From NCBI GenBank assembly GCA_947253765.1, contig CAMYAK010000009.1, forward strand, positions 9,752-73,751: a stretch of DNA of 64,000 nucleotides, given 5' to 3'. Position numbers and translations under genes: made by a program. Shown piece by piece: positions 27,302 to 36,526 of this stretch. The stretch is from an uncultured Tissierellia bacterium. GTDB taxonomy: Bacteria; Bacillota; Clostridia; Tissierellales; Peptoniphilaceae. Within the stretch, counting starts at the first letter, position 1. Every line of letters starts with the position of its first letter. Below the pieces are notes generated by a model, which was not told the DNA's origin, searched no databases, and saw only the letters and a list, made by a program, of their open reading frames with translations.

Positions 27302-28159
27302 ATGAAAGACCATGCTCTAAAAATTTTTTTCAAAAGGTCTGAGAATTTTGCTGCTATTTTCAATACATTCAGACCGGAGATTCCACATATTGATGAGGAC
27401 CATCTTAGTGACTATGATACCGCTTCCCAGTTCAGTTTTAAGGACAAAGACGGCAAAAATATAAGCAGGGAAATAGTCCGTGATATAATTAAGAAAACAG
27501 ATGGAAAAATTTTAACTCTTTATGGGATAGAGAACCAATCAACCATAGATTACAACATGCCGGCCAGAGTCTTTTTGTATGATGCTGCGACTACAGCTCA
27601 ACAAGCTTTTAAAAAGAATAAAAAAGATAAAATCCTTCCTGTAATATCGATTGTACTGTATTTTGGTGTAAAACCCTGGGATGGACCCAAGAGCGTCCTT
27701 GAGATGACTGATCTACCAAAAGATCTCTGGGACAGATATCAGGACTATAGGATACAAGTTGTAGATATTAGAAGGCTGAGTAGAGAAGACCTGGAAAAGC
27801 TACCGGGAGATTTGGCATATTTCTTTGAATTTATGCAGAAGATAGCAAAAAAAGAAGAATTTGAAGATTTTATAAGAAAGACCTCTAATAGGATTTCCGG
27901 ATTAAGGGAGGATACGCTTTTAGCTTTAAATTCATTCGTGGGTGTAGATAGTGAGATTAAAGGAGGGGATACTATGAAGGGAGAATTTCAGAAGGTCTTG
28001 GACTATCAGTTGGACAAAGGTAAGGCTGTAGGAAGAGCAGAAGGAAAAGCAGAAGAAAGACTTAACAGCTCAAAATATTTCAAAGAACAGATGGAGCAAC
28101 TGGGCATCAATAAGGATAAAATAAATGAAATAATGAAGGATTTTGAAAACATGAAATAA
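27302..28159 (+). CDS. Rpn-like PD-(D/E)XK nuclease / Transposase_31-type protein, copy 2
   Basis: 285 residues, closely related to 10106-11005: both share KDHALKIF-KRS, YDTASQF, REIVRDIIKKTDGKIL, GIENQ, and the tail AEERLNSS(R/K)YFKEQME. The middle differs, including a variable TTAQQAFKKNKKD segment. RBS AAAGGAGAAAG precedes the ATG. Rpn proteins are DNase-type recombination-promoting nucleases; some are now linked to phage defence. The retained C-terminal tail is the most alike part and may mediate assembly. Confidence 0.8.
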   Translation: MKDHALKIFFKRSENFAAIFNTFRPEIPHIDEDHLSDYDTASQFSFKDKDGKNISREIVRDIIKKTDGKILTLYGIENQSTIDYNMPARVFLYDAATTAQQAFKKNKKDKILPVISIVLYFGVKPWDGPKSVLEMTDLPKDLWDRYQDYRIQVVDIRRLSREDLEKLPGDLAYFFEFMQKIAKKEEFEDFIRKTSNRISGLREDTLLALNSFVGVDSEIKGGDTMKGEFQKVLDYQLDKGKAVGRAEGKAEERLNSSKYFKEQMEQLGINKDKINEIMKDFENMK

Positions 28160-28200
28160 AAAGAACCATTCACCATTAGTTTTTTAGCAAAGAAAATAAT

Positions 28201-28250
28201 AAGGCCCTGACGAAAGGAGTTAAATGCACCCTTTCCCGCCAAGGCCTTTT
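28201..28250. terminator. Candidate bidirectional terminator after Rpn copy 2
   Basis: AAGGCC (28201) through GAAAGG can pair, with mismatches, with CCTTTC...AAGGCCTTTT (28230-28250). It lies between convergent genes. Confidence 0.5.
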
Positions 28251-28263
28251 ACTTTGGAAATTT

Positions 28264-29499
28264 TTATTTATGGAGCATCTGGTCCAATAGGACGGCGTCG
28301 GTTTCCTTCATGCCGTCCTTGGCTATTTTACCAACACCGACTATCATTTTATCTATATCATCTTTTACCATGCCGTCACCACTCCTGAAAGACTTGCCCC
28401 TCTTGGCCTGGTCCAGGCTCATAAAGGCATTTCTCAAGGAAGAGGCTATTTTTGCAGCGCAGGAAGCCTTGGCCCCGTCGCACAAAATCCCTGAATTGAC
28501 CGCCAGGGAATTGGACAAGGTTTTTTCAACGAGCTCCTTATTTTCACCCTCCATATATGCAAGGGCGGCACCACAGGCCGAGGCGGCAGATACAGCACCG
28601 CAGTAAGCGGAAAGCTTGCCGACGCCCTGCTTAATATACAAAGAGATCAAATTTGAAAGGCAGAGGGCCCGGTAGAGTTTTTCCTTGTCAACATTGTGTT
28701 CACGGGCATAGGCTATCAAGGGTACGGATACGGTAATTCCCTGGTTTCCGCTGCCGGCATTGATAACAACCGGATACTCACACCCGCTCATCCTGGCATC
28801 ACTTCCTGCAGCAGCATAGGATGTGATCTTGTCGTATTCAATCGGGGAGTCGACAAGCTGCTTGCCTATGGCAGAACCCCAGTCATGAACCAGCCCTTCT
28901 TCAGCGATCTTTGTATTGTAGTCGATCTGCATATCGAGCAGGTCTTTAATCGGGGTCAAGTCAGCCTTATCGGCATATTCATATATTGAATCGAAGCTAT
29001 AGTCAACCTCATTATCCTCGACTTTTTTAGGCAGGTCTTCCAAAAGCACCTTGCTGTCCTTCTCAACATAGCTGATATGGTTATGGGCCCCGCTGAGAAT
29101 CAGGATAACTTCCTCATCCTCGGACTTGAGTATTATTTTCACATAGACACCGGTCTCTTCGTGATTAATATCAATAGTCAAGAAACCGTCTTCAAGTTTT
29201 TTGCTTATATCATCAAGCTTAGAGGAGTCTATTCCGTTCAAAACCTCCAAGTCCTTATCAGGGTCACCCAGGAACAAACCGGCCAAAAGAGCTATACCCA
29301 GCCCCCTCCTTCCCTGACAGGCAGGGACGGTTACAGAATGGGCATTCTTATAAATATTTGCCGAGACAATGGCAGTCATTGAAATGGGCTGACCATTGAG
29401 ATATGAGCCGGCCTTGGCAGCGGCAAGGGCCAAGGCTATCGGCTCCGTACAGCCGAAAGCCGGAATCAGCTCCGACCTTAAAACTTCAGAATAATCCAT
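28264..29499 (-). CDS. cyuA: L-cysteine desulfidase family protein (CyuA/UPF0597, L-serine dehydratase-alpha-like)
   Basis: 411 residues from the ATG at 29499, which has GGAGG six bases upstream. The N-terminus LIPAFGCTEPIALALAAA carries the first conserved Cys (Cys17); further cysteines lie in GCEYPVV, AYCGAVSAASACGAA and GILCDGAKASCA. These are features of the UPF0597 family, [4Fe-4S] enzymes that degrade L-cysteine to pyruvate, sulfide and ammonia (CdsB/CyuA). It follows the DAACS symporter gene after 30 bases, so uptake and breakdown of one amino acid, likely cysteine or serine, is suggested. Confidence 0.82.
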   Translation of the reverse strand: MDYSEVLRSELIPAFGCTEPIALALAAAKAGSYLNGQPISMTAIVSANIYKNAHSVTVPACQGRRGLGIALLAGLFLGDPDKDLEVLNGIDSSKLDDISKKLEDGFLTIDINHEETGVYVKIILKSEDEEVILILSGAHNHISYVEKDSKVLLEDLPKKVEDNEVDYSFDSIYEYADKADLTPIKDLLDMQIDYNTKIAEEGLVHDWGSAIGKQLVDSPIEYDKITSYAAAGSDARMSGCEYPVVINAGSGNQGITVSVPLIAYAREHNVDKEKLYRALCLSNLISLYIKQGVGKLSAYCGAVSAASACGAALAYMEGENKELVEKTLSNSLAVNSGILCDGAKASCAAKIASSLRNAFMSLDQAKRGKSFRSGDGMVKDDIDKMIVGVGKIAKDGMKETDAVLLDQMLHK

Positions 29500-29529
29500 A
29501 AAATTTCCTCCAATCAATATTAAAGTTCA

Positions 29530-30747
29530 TCAGTTTTGAGCATTTGCACCAGGAACCTTATTAAAGAGGCCTGTTACCATCAAAGCTATAGCACCGTCGC
29601 CTGTGACATTGCATGCCGTTCCGAAAGAATCCTGGAGGGCAAAGATTGAAAGCATGAGTGCGGTCCCGTTATCGTCAAATCCCAGGACAGAAATTATGAG
29701 GCCCAAGGAAGCCACTACAGTGCCTCCCGGTACTCCCGGAGCTGCTATAGCAAAAATTCCAAGCAGCATGGCAAAGGTCATCATTGTTGCAAAATCAGGA
29801 AGATGGCCGTAAAGGATCTGAGAAACGACCATAACGAAGAAGGTCTCTGTCAATACTGACCCGCAAAGGTGGGTGTTTGAGCAGACCGGAATTACGAAGT
29901 CCCTGATTTCAGGATCAAGTATTTCACTCTTCCTTGCACATTGAAGGGCAACAGGAAGGGTGGCTGCAGATGACATAGTTCCAAGAGCTGTCAAGTATGC
30001 AGGCAGGTAGTGCCTGACCACGCCGAGGGGGTTTCTCTTTGAGAAGAGGCCGCCAAGTGCATACAGGAGGGCCATCCAAATATAGTGTCCTAAAATAACT
30101 ATGATAATTATCTTGAGAAAAACCGGAAGTTCGGTCAGGATTACACCCTCATATGAAAGTCCGGCAAAGGTTGTGAAAATGTAAAACGGAAGAACAGGAA
30201 CAACAACCTTGTTGACAATCGCAAGGACTATATCATTGAACTCGGTGAGCAGGTCGGACCATTTTTGAGACTTGGACCAAACAACAGCTAAACCGATCAG
30301 AATGGCTGTAACCAAAGCTGTTAATACAGGCATTATCGGCGGAAATGAGAGCTCAACGACCGGATCGGGAAGAGAAGTTCCGGCATCAACATGAGAAGCT
30401 ATGTTCAGGTGGGGGATAATTGCATATCCCGAAGTGACACTCAAAAGAGCCGCACCGACCGATGAAATATAGCAAATTACAAGGGTAACGGTTAGGATTT
30501 TACCGGCACTGTCCTTTAAAGAAACGATTGCCGGAGTTATAAAGCCTAAAATAATGAGGGGAACTACATAGCTGATCAGGTTACTGAAGATTCCCTTAAA
30601 GGTTATAATGGCCTTCATAAGGCCTTCGGGAGCATAGTTGCCCACTAAAATACCCAGGCCTATACCAACAATGAGCTTGAAAACCAGGCTGTTAAAGAAG
30701 CTTGTTTTCTTTTGGGGCATGTCGCCCATATTCAAAGCATCGTCCAT
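29530..30747 (-). CDS. Dicarboxylate/amino acid:cation symporter (DAACS family)
   Basis: 405 residues. The N-terminus is KLIVGIGLGILVGNYAPEG, and the re-entrant loops have the family's serine-rich TMSSAATLPVAL and the closing PGVPGGTVVASLG and NVTGDGAIALMV motifs. It belongs to the GltP/SstT group of Na+- or H+-coupled carriers for dicarboxylates, serine or threonine. RBS AGGAGG precedes the ATG. First gene of a two-gene operon with the desulfidase; cysteine or serine is the likely load by association. Confidence 0.88.
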   Translation of the reverse strand: MDDALNMGDMPQKKTSFFNSLVFKLIVGIGLGILVGNYAPEGLMKAIITFKGIFSNLISYVVPLIILGFITPAIVSLKDSAGKILTVTLVICYISSVGAALLSVTSGYAIIPHLNIASHVDAGTSLPDPVVELSFPPIMPVLTALVTAILIGLAVVWSKSQKWSDLLTEFNDIVLAIVNKVVVPVLPFYIFTTFAGLSYEGVILTELPVFLKIIIIVILGHYIWMALLYALGGLFSKRNPLGVVRHYLPAYLTALGTMSSAATLPVALQCARKSEILDPEIRDFVIPVCSNTHLCGSVLTETFFVMVVSQILYGHLPDFATMMTFAMLLGIFAIAAPGVPGGTVVASLGLIISVLGFDDNGTALMLSIFALQDSFGTACNVTGDGAIALMVTGLFNKVPGANAQN

Positions 30748-30869
30748 AAATTTACCTCCTAAAAAATATAAAATAATAACAACAATGTCTACAACATATT
30801 GTCACATATTCTGTTAAAATAATAAAGATAACCTATTAACCCGTTATGAGCATTTGGAAGGAGGCTTTA

Positions 30870-31964
30870 TTGAACCATATTCAACTGGCCGGTATCAGCA
30901 AAACATTCGACGGCCAACAAGTTTTAAACAAATTGGATTTGACAATCAATGAAGATGAATTTTTAACCCTTCTGGGGCCTTCGGGATGCGGCAAAACCAC
31001 CCTGCTCAGGATTATTGGCGGTTTTACTGAAGCCGATGAAGGAAAGATTTTTTTTGAGGGCAAGGACATTAGCGGAATTCCCGCAAATCTTAGACCCTTT
31101 AACACCGTTTTTCAGCAATACGCCCTTTTCCCGCATTTGAATGTTGAGGATAATGTTGCCTTCGGACTCAGGATGAAGAAGGTAGGGGAAAAAGAGATAA
31201 AAGAAAAGGTGGAATGGATACTTGACCTATTGGACCTGCCGGGTTTTCAGAAGAGGAAGATTGACAGGCTTTCAGGCGGACAGCAGCAGCGCATAGCCAT
31301 TGCAAGGGCCCTGGTAAACGACCCTGAAGTACTCCTTCTGGATGAGCCTTTGGCTGCCCTTGATGCAAAACTCAGGCGGGACATGCAGATAGAATTGAAG
31401 AGGATCCAAAGAGAGGTCGGCATAACCTTTATTTTTGTAACCCATGACCAGGAAGAGGCCCTGACCATGTCGGACAGGATAGTCGTCATGAACAGGGGTA
31501 AAATCCTTCAAATCGGGTCACCCATAGACATATACAATGAGCCTCAAAACCGATTTGTAGCCGACTTTATAGGGGAGTCAAATATTGTCGAAGGTATTAT
31601 GCCAAGCGACTGTCAGGTTATTTTTTCCGGCAAAAAATTCAAATGCGTTGACAAGGGTTTCAGGGAAAATGAGCCGGTTGACGTTGTTATCAGGCCTGAG
31701 GATGTGGAACTTGTCGAGCCCGATAAGGGGATGATAATGGGCAAGGTTGTGACATCCCTTTTTAAAGGCGTCCACTATGAGATGGAAATAGAAGTTGGGG
31801 ATGAATTGTACTTATCCCAGTCGACCAGGACCTGCAAGGTCGGATCTCAAGTCGGCATCTCAATAGATCCTGAAAATATACAAGTTATGCATAAGTTTGA
31901 TGACCCCGCTTTTAACCCGACAAAAGTTAAAAAGAGGTTAAACGAGAGGGGGGATCTTGGATGA
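30870..31964 (+). CDS. potA: Spermidine/putrescine ABC transporter ATPase PotA
   Basis: About 364 residues from a TTG start at 30870, chosen because GGAAGGAGG lies five bases before it; an in-frame ATG at 30846 would put that RBS inside the gene. Walker A GPSGCGKTT, signature LSGGQQQR, Walker B LLLDEPLAALD, and a C-terminal TOBE domain with VVIRPEDVELV. PotA energises polyamine import. The stop overlaps potB by 4 bases. Confidence 0.93.
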   Translation: MNHIQLAGISKTFDGQQVLNKLDLTINEDEFLTLLGPSGCGKTTLLRIIGGFTEADEGKIFFEGKDISGIPANLRPFNTVFQQYALFPHLNVEDNVAFGLRMKKVGEKEIKEKVEWILDLLDLPGFQKRKIDRLSGGQQQRIAIARALVNDPEVLLLDEPLAALDAKLRRDMQIELKRIQREVGITFIFVTHDQEEALTMSDRIVVMNRGKILQIGSPIDIYNEPQNRFVADFIGESNIVEGIMPSDCQVIFSGKKFKCVDKGFRENEPVDVVIRPEDVELVEPDKGMIMGKVVTSLFKGVHYEMEIEVGDELYLSQSTRTCKVGSQVGISIDPENIQVMHKFDDPAFNPTKVKKRLNERGDLG

Positions 31965-32803
31965 AAGATATAAGAAGGATGACTTCGCCCTACTTTGTAT
32001 GGGCCCTGATTTTTGTCCTTATCCCGCTTTTTATGACCTTTTACTATGCATTTACCCTTGACGGCAGCTTGAGCCTGGCCAATTTTCAGAGGTTTTTCTC
32101 AAGCGGGGCCCTGCCGACCCTATTCAGGTCACTCAGGGTTGCTGTGCTTACCAGCATCATATGCCTGGTTCTTGCATATCCCATGGCCTATTTTTTAGCA
32201 GGAATCAAGGGAAATTACAGGTCGGTAGCCATTACCCTGGTCATAATCCCCATGTGGATGAACTTTTTGCTCAGGACCTATTCCTGGACAACCATCTTAT
32301 CCAGGCGGGGTATCGTTTCAGGGATCTTTATGTCAATGGGCCTCAAACCCCTTGACATTCTTTATAGTGAAGCGGCCGTAGTCATAGGTATGGTTTATAA
32401 CTTCCTACCCTTTATGATATTGCCTATATACACTTCACTTGAAAAAATTGATCAAAGCCTGATTGAGGCGGCAAGAGACTTGGGGGCTGATAATTTTCAG
32501 ACCTTTACAAGGGTTTTGCTGCCCCTGTCTTTTCCGGGAATTGCTTCGGGAATTTCCATGGTTTTCATTCCTGCAATCTCAACCTTCGAGATCACAACCC
32601 TCCTGGGGGGCAACAAGACAAACCTCATAGGAAATGTCATAGAGCAGCAATTTACCGTAACGGGCAACTGGAATTACGGCTTTGCCATGTCAATAATTTT
32701 GATGGTATTCCTGCTTGTCTCCCTTATTTTCTCAAATGAAGATAAGGATGACGGGGCCAAATCCAAGAAGAAGAAAGCTGCCATGAAAGAGGGGGCCAAA
32801 TGA
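31961..32803 (+). CDS. potB: Polyamine ABC permease PotB
   Basis: 280 residues, six spans, and the EAA coupling loop EAARDLGADNFQTF. It starts in an ATGA overlap with potA and ends in another with potC. With PotC it forms the membrane channel. Confidence 0.92.
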   Translation: MKDIRRMTSPYFVWALIFVLIPLFMTFYYAFTLDGSLSLANFQRFFSSGALPTLFRSLRVAVLTSIICLVLAYPMAYFLAGIKGNYRSVAITLVIIPMWMNFLLRTYSWTTILSRRGIVSGIFMSMGLKPLDILYSEAAVVIGMVYNFLPFMILPIYTSLEKIDQSLIEAARDLGADNFQTFTRVLLPLSFPGIASGISMVFIPAISTFEITTLLGGNKTNLIGNVIEQQFTVTGNWNYGFAMSIILMVFLLVSLIFSNEDKDDGAKSKKKKAAMKEGAK

Positions 32804-33585
32804 AAACTCTAAAAAGACTTTATATAGGCCTGGTATATTTTTTCCTATACGCCCCGATCATAATATTGATAGGTTTTTCTTTTAACAGCGGAAAGAGCCG
32901 GGGACTTTGGCAGGGTTTTTCCCTACATTGGTACCAATCGATGTTGGAAAACAAGGAGATTCTCTCAGCAGTAAAGACCACAATGACGGTTGCGGTCTTG
33001 GCAACCTTAATTTCAGGAATAGTAGGGACCTTAGGGGCCCTGGCATTTTATTTTTATAGGGGTAGGGTCAGGAAGGGCCTGAACGTTATAAACCAGGTAA
33101 TTGTAATTAATCCGGATATAGTCACGGCTGTCGGCTTTATGGCCGTATACAGCCTCTTTAGACTGCCCTTGGGCTTTTTCAGCCTCCTCCTGTCCCATAT
33201 AGGCTTTACCCTTCCATATGTTGTGCTGTCAGTATGGCCCAAGCTTCAGACCATGCCGAGAGGCTTGCCCGAGGCGGCAATGGACCTGGGAGCGGGACCT
33301 TTCAATACGGTAAGACACGTTATAATTCCATATATTAAACCGGGAATAGTTTCAGGCCTCCTCTTGGCCTTTACAATATCAATTGACGACTTCGCCATAT
33401 CTTTTTTTACAGCGGGTAATGGAGTGGATACCATATCGACCATGGTGTACTCAATGGCCAGAAGGGGAATAAACCCTGAAATCAATGCCATGTCAACCAT
33501 ATTATTTGCCCTAATGCTGGTTTTGCTCCTATCTGTAAATAAATTGAGGAGTCGTGAGAATGAGGGACAAGAAAATGATTTTTAA
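32800..33585 (+). CDS. potC: Polyamine ABC permease PotC
   Basis: 261 residues, six spans, with the EAA loop EAAMDLGAGPFNTV and the PotC-typical PIIILIGFSFN near the N-terminus. It overlaps potB by 4 bases and potD by about 26. Confidence 0.92.
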   Translation: MKTLKRLYIGLVYFFLYAPIIILIGFSFNSGKSRGLWQGFSLHWYQSMLENKEILSAVKTTMTVAVLATLISGIVGTLGALAFYFYRGRVRKGLNVINQVIVINPDIVTAVGFMAVYSLFRLPLGFFSLLLSHIGFTLPYVVLSVWPKLQTMPRGLPEAAMDLGAGPFNTVRHVIIPYIKPGIVSGLLLAFTISIDDFAISFFTAGNGVDTISTMVYSMARRGINPEINAMSTILFALMLVLLLSVNKLRSRENEGQENDF

Positions 33586-34654
33586 GAAAAGATTATTGAG
33601 TAAAAACCTCATAGGACTTTTTATCATAGCCATATCAATCTGGGCCCTGATCGGCCTGACTTCGTGTAACAACAAGAAGGCTGCCAATAACGGACGCAGG
33701 GTATTCGTCTACAATTGGGGGGAGTACATAGATCCCAACCTCGTTAAGCAGTTTGAGGCGGAGACCGGTATTGAGGTGATCTATTCAACTTTTTCCACAA
33801 ACGAGGACCTTTACGTAAAATTCAAAAATGGGGGAGCCAAGTATGACCTGATCTTCCCATCGGAATATATGTTGGACAAGATGAGAAAAGAGGACATGCT
33901 CCAAGCCCTGGATTATTCCAAGATTCCCAATGCAAAATATGTAGATAAGACCTATATGAACCCCTCATACGATCCCGACCAGAAGTATTCCCTGCCATAT
34001 TTTTGGGGTACCCTTGGCATCCTCTATAACAAGAAGATGGTCAAGGACAAACCCCAATCCTGGACAGACCTCTGGAATGCCGATTATGCCGGGAACATAA
34101 TTATGATGGATTCAAGCCGGGATAGCTTGGGAGTCGGGCTTTTGCTGGAAGGCAAGTCCATGAACTCACAAAATATTAAGGACCTGGAAAGAGCCAGGCA
34201 AAGATTGGTTGACCAATATCCGCTGGTCTATGCCTACCTCATTGACCAGTCCAAAGACATAATGATAAATAACGAGTGTGCAATGGCAATGATGTATTCA
34301 GGGGAAGCCCTGGCTGCCATGTGGGAAAATGAGGATCTTGACTATGTGGTTCCGAAAGAGGGGTCTAATATATGGTTGGACCTGTTCGCCATTCCCAAGG
34401 GGGCTGAAAACATTGACGAGGCCCATGCCTTCATAAATTTTTTCCTCAGGCCGGACATAATGGCAAAAAATGCCGAATGGGTGGGCTATTCAATACCTTC
34501 TGACGAGGGGAGGAAGCTCCTTCCGGAGGATGTCAGGGACAATCCCGTCGCCTATCCGGATCCCCAAGTCCACAACAGGCTGGAGTCATACAATGATCCG
34601 GGCAAGTTCATAGACGTATACAATGAGTATTGGCAGGATGTTAAAAACCGTTAA
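33560..34654 (+). CDS. potD: Polyamine-binding lipoprotein PotD
   Basis: 364 residues from the ATG at 33560, placed nine bases after GAGGA; a GTG at 33554 is too close to that site. Lipobox LTSC ends a hydrophobic signal. The mature part begins with VYNWGEYIDPNLVKQFE, the signature of PotD. It captures spermidine or putrescine outside the membrane. Last gene of potABCD; the start lies inside potC. Confidence 0.93.
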   Translation: MRDKKMIFKKRLLSKNLIGLFIIAISIWALIGLTSCNNKKAANNGRRVFVYNWGEYIDPNLVKQFEAETGIEVIYSTFSTNEDLYVKFKNGGAKYDLIFPSEYMLDKMRKEDMLQALDYSKIPNAKYVDKTYMNPSYDPDQKYSLPYFWGTLGILYNKKMVKDKPQSWTDLWNADYAGNIIMMDSSRDSLGVGLLLEGKSMNSQNIKDLERARQRLVDQYPLVYAYLIDQSKDIMINNECAMAMMYSGEALAAMWENEDLDYVVPKEGSNIWLDLFAIPKGAENIDEAHAFINFFLRPDIMAKNAEWVGYSIPSDEGRKLLPEDVRDNPVAYPDPQVHNRLESYNDPGKFIDVYNEYWQDVKNR

Positions 34655-34673
34655 TAATTGAAAAAATGAAAGA

Positions 34674-36047
34674 GTGCATGTAGTGTTGGAGATAAAAACG
34701 AAAGATAAAATTCAAAAAAGTTATTACCAATCGGCTTTTAAATTGGCCTGGCCGGCAGTTTTGGAATCTTTTTTCATAGATGTTGCCGGCATGATCGACA
34801 CCATGATGGTGGCAGGCTTGGGGCCCGTTGCCGTTGCTGCGACAGGCCTTACCATGCAGCCGACCTTCCTGGCCATGACCCCCTTAATCGCGGTAGCAAC
34901 GGCCCTGTCGGCCATTGTCGCCAGGAGGATGGGAGAAGGCGATAGGAAAAACGCCAATGAAAGTTTGAGTACGGCCATTGCAGTAGCCATAATTGTCACC
35001 GCATTTATAAGTATCGGAACCCTGATCTTTTCAGGACAAATTGTGGATTTTGCAGGCGGTAACAGTGACACACATTCTCCTGCAGTCACATATTTCAGGA
35101 TAAGGATGGCAGGCTTAATTTTTACACACTTAACAATGGTCATAAACTCGGCCCAGAGGGGGTCGGGAAATACCGGCATCGCCTTTACTACCAACATGGT
35201 TTCATCGCTTGTCAATATAGTGTTCAACTATCTTTTGATTTATGGTAAGTTCGGTTTTCCGGAACTTGGAATCAAAGGCGCAGCCCTGGCGACAGTCTTG
35301 GGAAGCCTTGTTGCAATGATAATGAGTATAAGGTCTTTATTCAAAAAACATTCATATGTGAAATTTTCCTACATCACAAGGAAAAAACTGTGGCCCAGCA
35401 TGGCGATATGGAAAAGCATAAACAATCTGGGATTCCCTATTCTCATAGAGAACCTGCTTATGAGGGTGGGATTTATGACAACCGCTGTTGTGGCTGCAGG
35501 ACTTGGAACAGACCCCTTTGCAGCCCACCAGGTCAACATGAACCTTTTAGGCTTGGGCTTCTCTTTCGGTAACGGGATGCAGGTTGCAGCCATGACCTTG
35601 ACCGGGGAGAGCCTGGGCAGGGGGAGTGAAGAGGATGCCCTGAAATATGGAAAGATCTGTCAGAGGATGGGCATATTTCTTGCAGCCCTCCTTTCAACCG
35701 TAATGCTCCTAACCGCCAGGACCTACTATGGCCTCCAATTCAAAGATCCGGAGATTATCAGAATCGGTGAGGTTTTGGCCCGCTATGTCATGGTCATAGT
35801 ATTTTTCCAAATCCAGCAGGTTATTTTCGGCGGTATTCTCAGGTCGGCAGGGGATGTCAAATACACCCTTATAGCCTCGACCATCTCTGTTACCATAATC
35901 AGGAGTTTCGCAACAATCTTCTTTGTAAATGTCCTGCATCTGGGTCTTCACGGTATCTGGATGGGGGTCTTCTTTGATCAGATGTCCCGCTTCCTTTTCA
36001 TGTTTATAAGGTTCAAACAGGGCAAGTGGACCAAGCTCAAGATTTGA
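34674..36047 (+). CDS. MATE family efflux protein
   Basis: About 457 residues and 12 spans. FKLAWPAVLESF with a following MIDTMMVAGLG, and the second-half copy NLGFPILIENLLMR with AAHQV, are MATE motifs. It exports cationic drugs or metabolites by Na+ or H+ antiport. The start is uncertain: a GTG at 34674 and alternatives GTG 34683 and TTG 34686 all have a weak RBS. It follows potD by 20 bases and may be cotranscribed. Confidence 0.88.
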   Translation: MHVVLEIKTKDKIQKSYYQSAFKLAWPAVLESFFIDVAGMIDTMMVAGLGPVAVAATGLTMQPTFLAMTPLIAVATALSAIVARRMGEGDRKNANESLSTAIAVAIIVTAFISIGTLIFSGQIVDFAGGNSDTHSPAVTYFRIRMAGLIFTHLTMVINSAQRGSGNTGIAFTTNMVSSLVNIVFNYLLIYGKFGFPELGIKGAALATVLGSLVAMIMSIRSLFKKHSYVKFSYITRKKLWPSMAIWKSINNLGFPILIENLLMRVGFMTTAVVAAGLGTDPFAAHQVNMNLLGLGFSFGNGMQVAAMTLTGESLGRGSEEDALKYGKICQRMGIFLAALLSTVMLLTARTYYGLQFKDPEIIRIGEVLARYVMVIVFFQIQQVIFGGILRSAGDVKYTLIASTISVTIIRSFATIFFVNVLHLGLHGIWMGVFFDQMSRFLFMFIRFKQGKWTKLKI

Positions 36048-36087
36048 TTAGACTGAATTCGGGCCTAGAATATAGGCCGGATAAGAA

Positions 36088-36452
36088 ATAGAGGGGGTTT
36101 GCCGAAAACCCCAAATCCCCATGACTCAATTATGCCTGATAATCATGGGGGTAGGCTAAAAACCGGGAAACCCCCATGACGCAAGCCGGCCCAAATATCA
36201 TGGGGATAGGCCAAAAATCGGGAAACCCCCATGACGCAAGCCGGACAGAGAATCATGGGGGTAGGCCAAAAACCGGGAAATCCCCATGACACAAGCCGGC
36301 CCAAATATCATGGGGATAGGCCAAAAATCGGGAGACCCCCATGATAGTGATTATTATCAAGTCATGGGGATTCGCCGAAAATGCCAAATCCCATCTAAAA
36401 TAGCACAAAAAACAATAGAGGGGGTTTGCCGAAAACGACAAATCCCCTCTAA
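36088..36452. repeat. Tandem array of seven hairpin-forming repeats, 53-55 bp period
   Basis: Seven palindromic units start at about 36091, 36144, 36199, 36254, 36309, 36363 and 36416. The five inner units begin with CATGGGG(G/A)T and have a loop of the AGGCCAAAAAYCGGG type. The first four of these end in (A)CCCCCATG or close variants; the fifth is degenerate and ends TGCCAAATCCCATCT. The outer two units are variants with GAGGGGGTTTGCCGAAAA...AAATCCCC. The linkers are GACGCAAGCCGGCC-like. No reading frame of note exists here. The last unit (AGAGGGG...CCCCTCT followed by AAAATTTTAT) also resembles a terminator between the convergent MATE and liv transcripts. Not CRISPR: units are palindromic throughout and linkers repeat too. 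Confidence 0.88.
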
Positions 36453-36526
36453 AATTTTATATTCATATTCCCGTGGACCATTTCAGCCAAGCTGTCCGCT
36501 CAGGCACCGGCCCGGTTTCTTCTTAA

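Noticed and set aside
36088..36452. CRISPR array
   Set aside because: Units are palindromic across their length, linkers are themselves repeated, and no cas genes are near.
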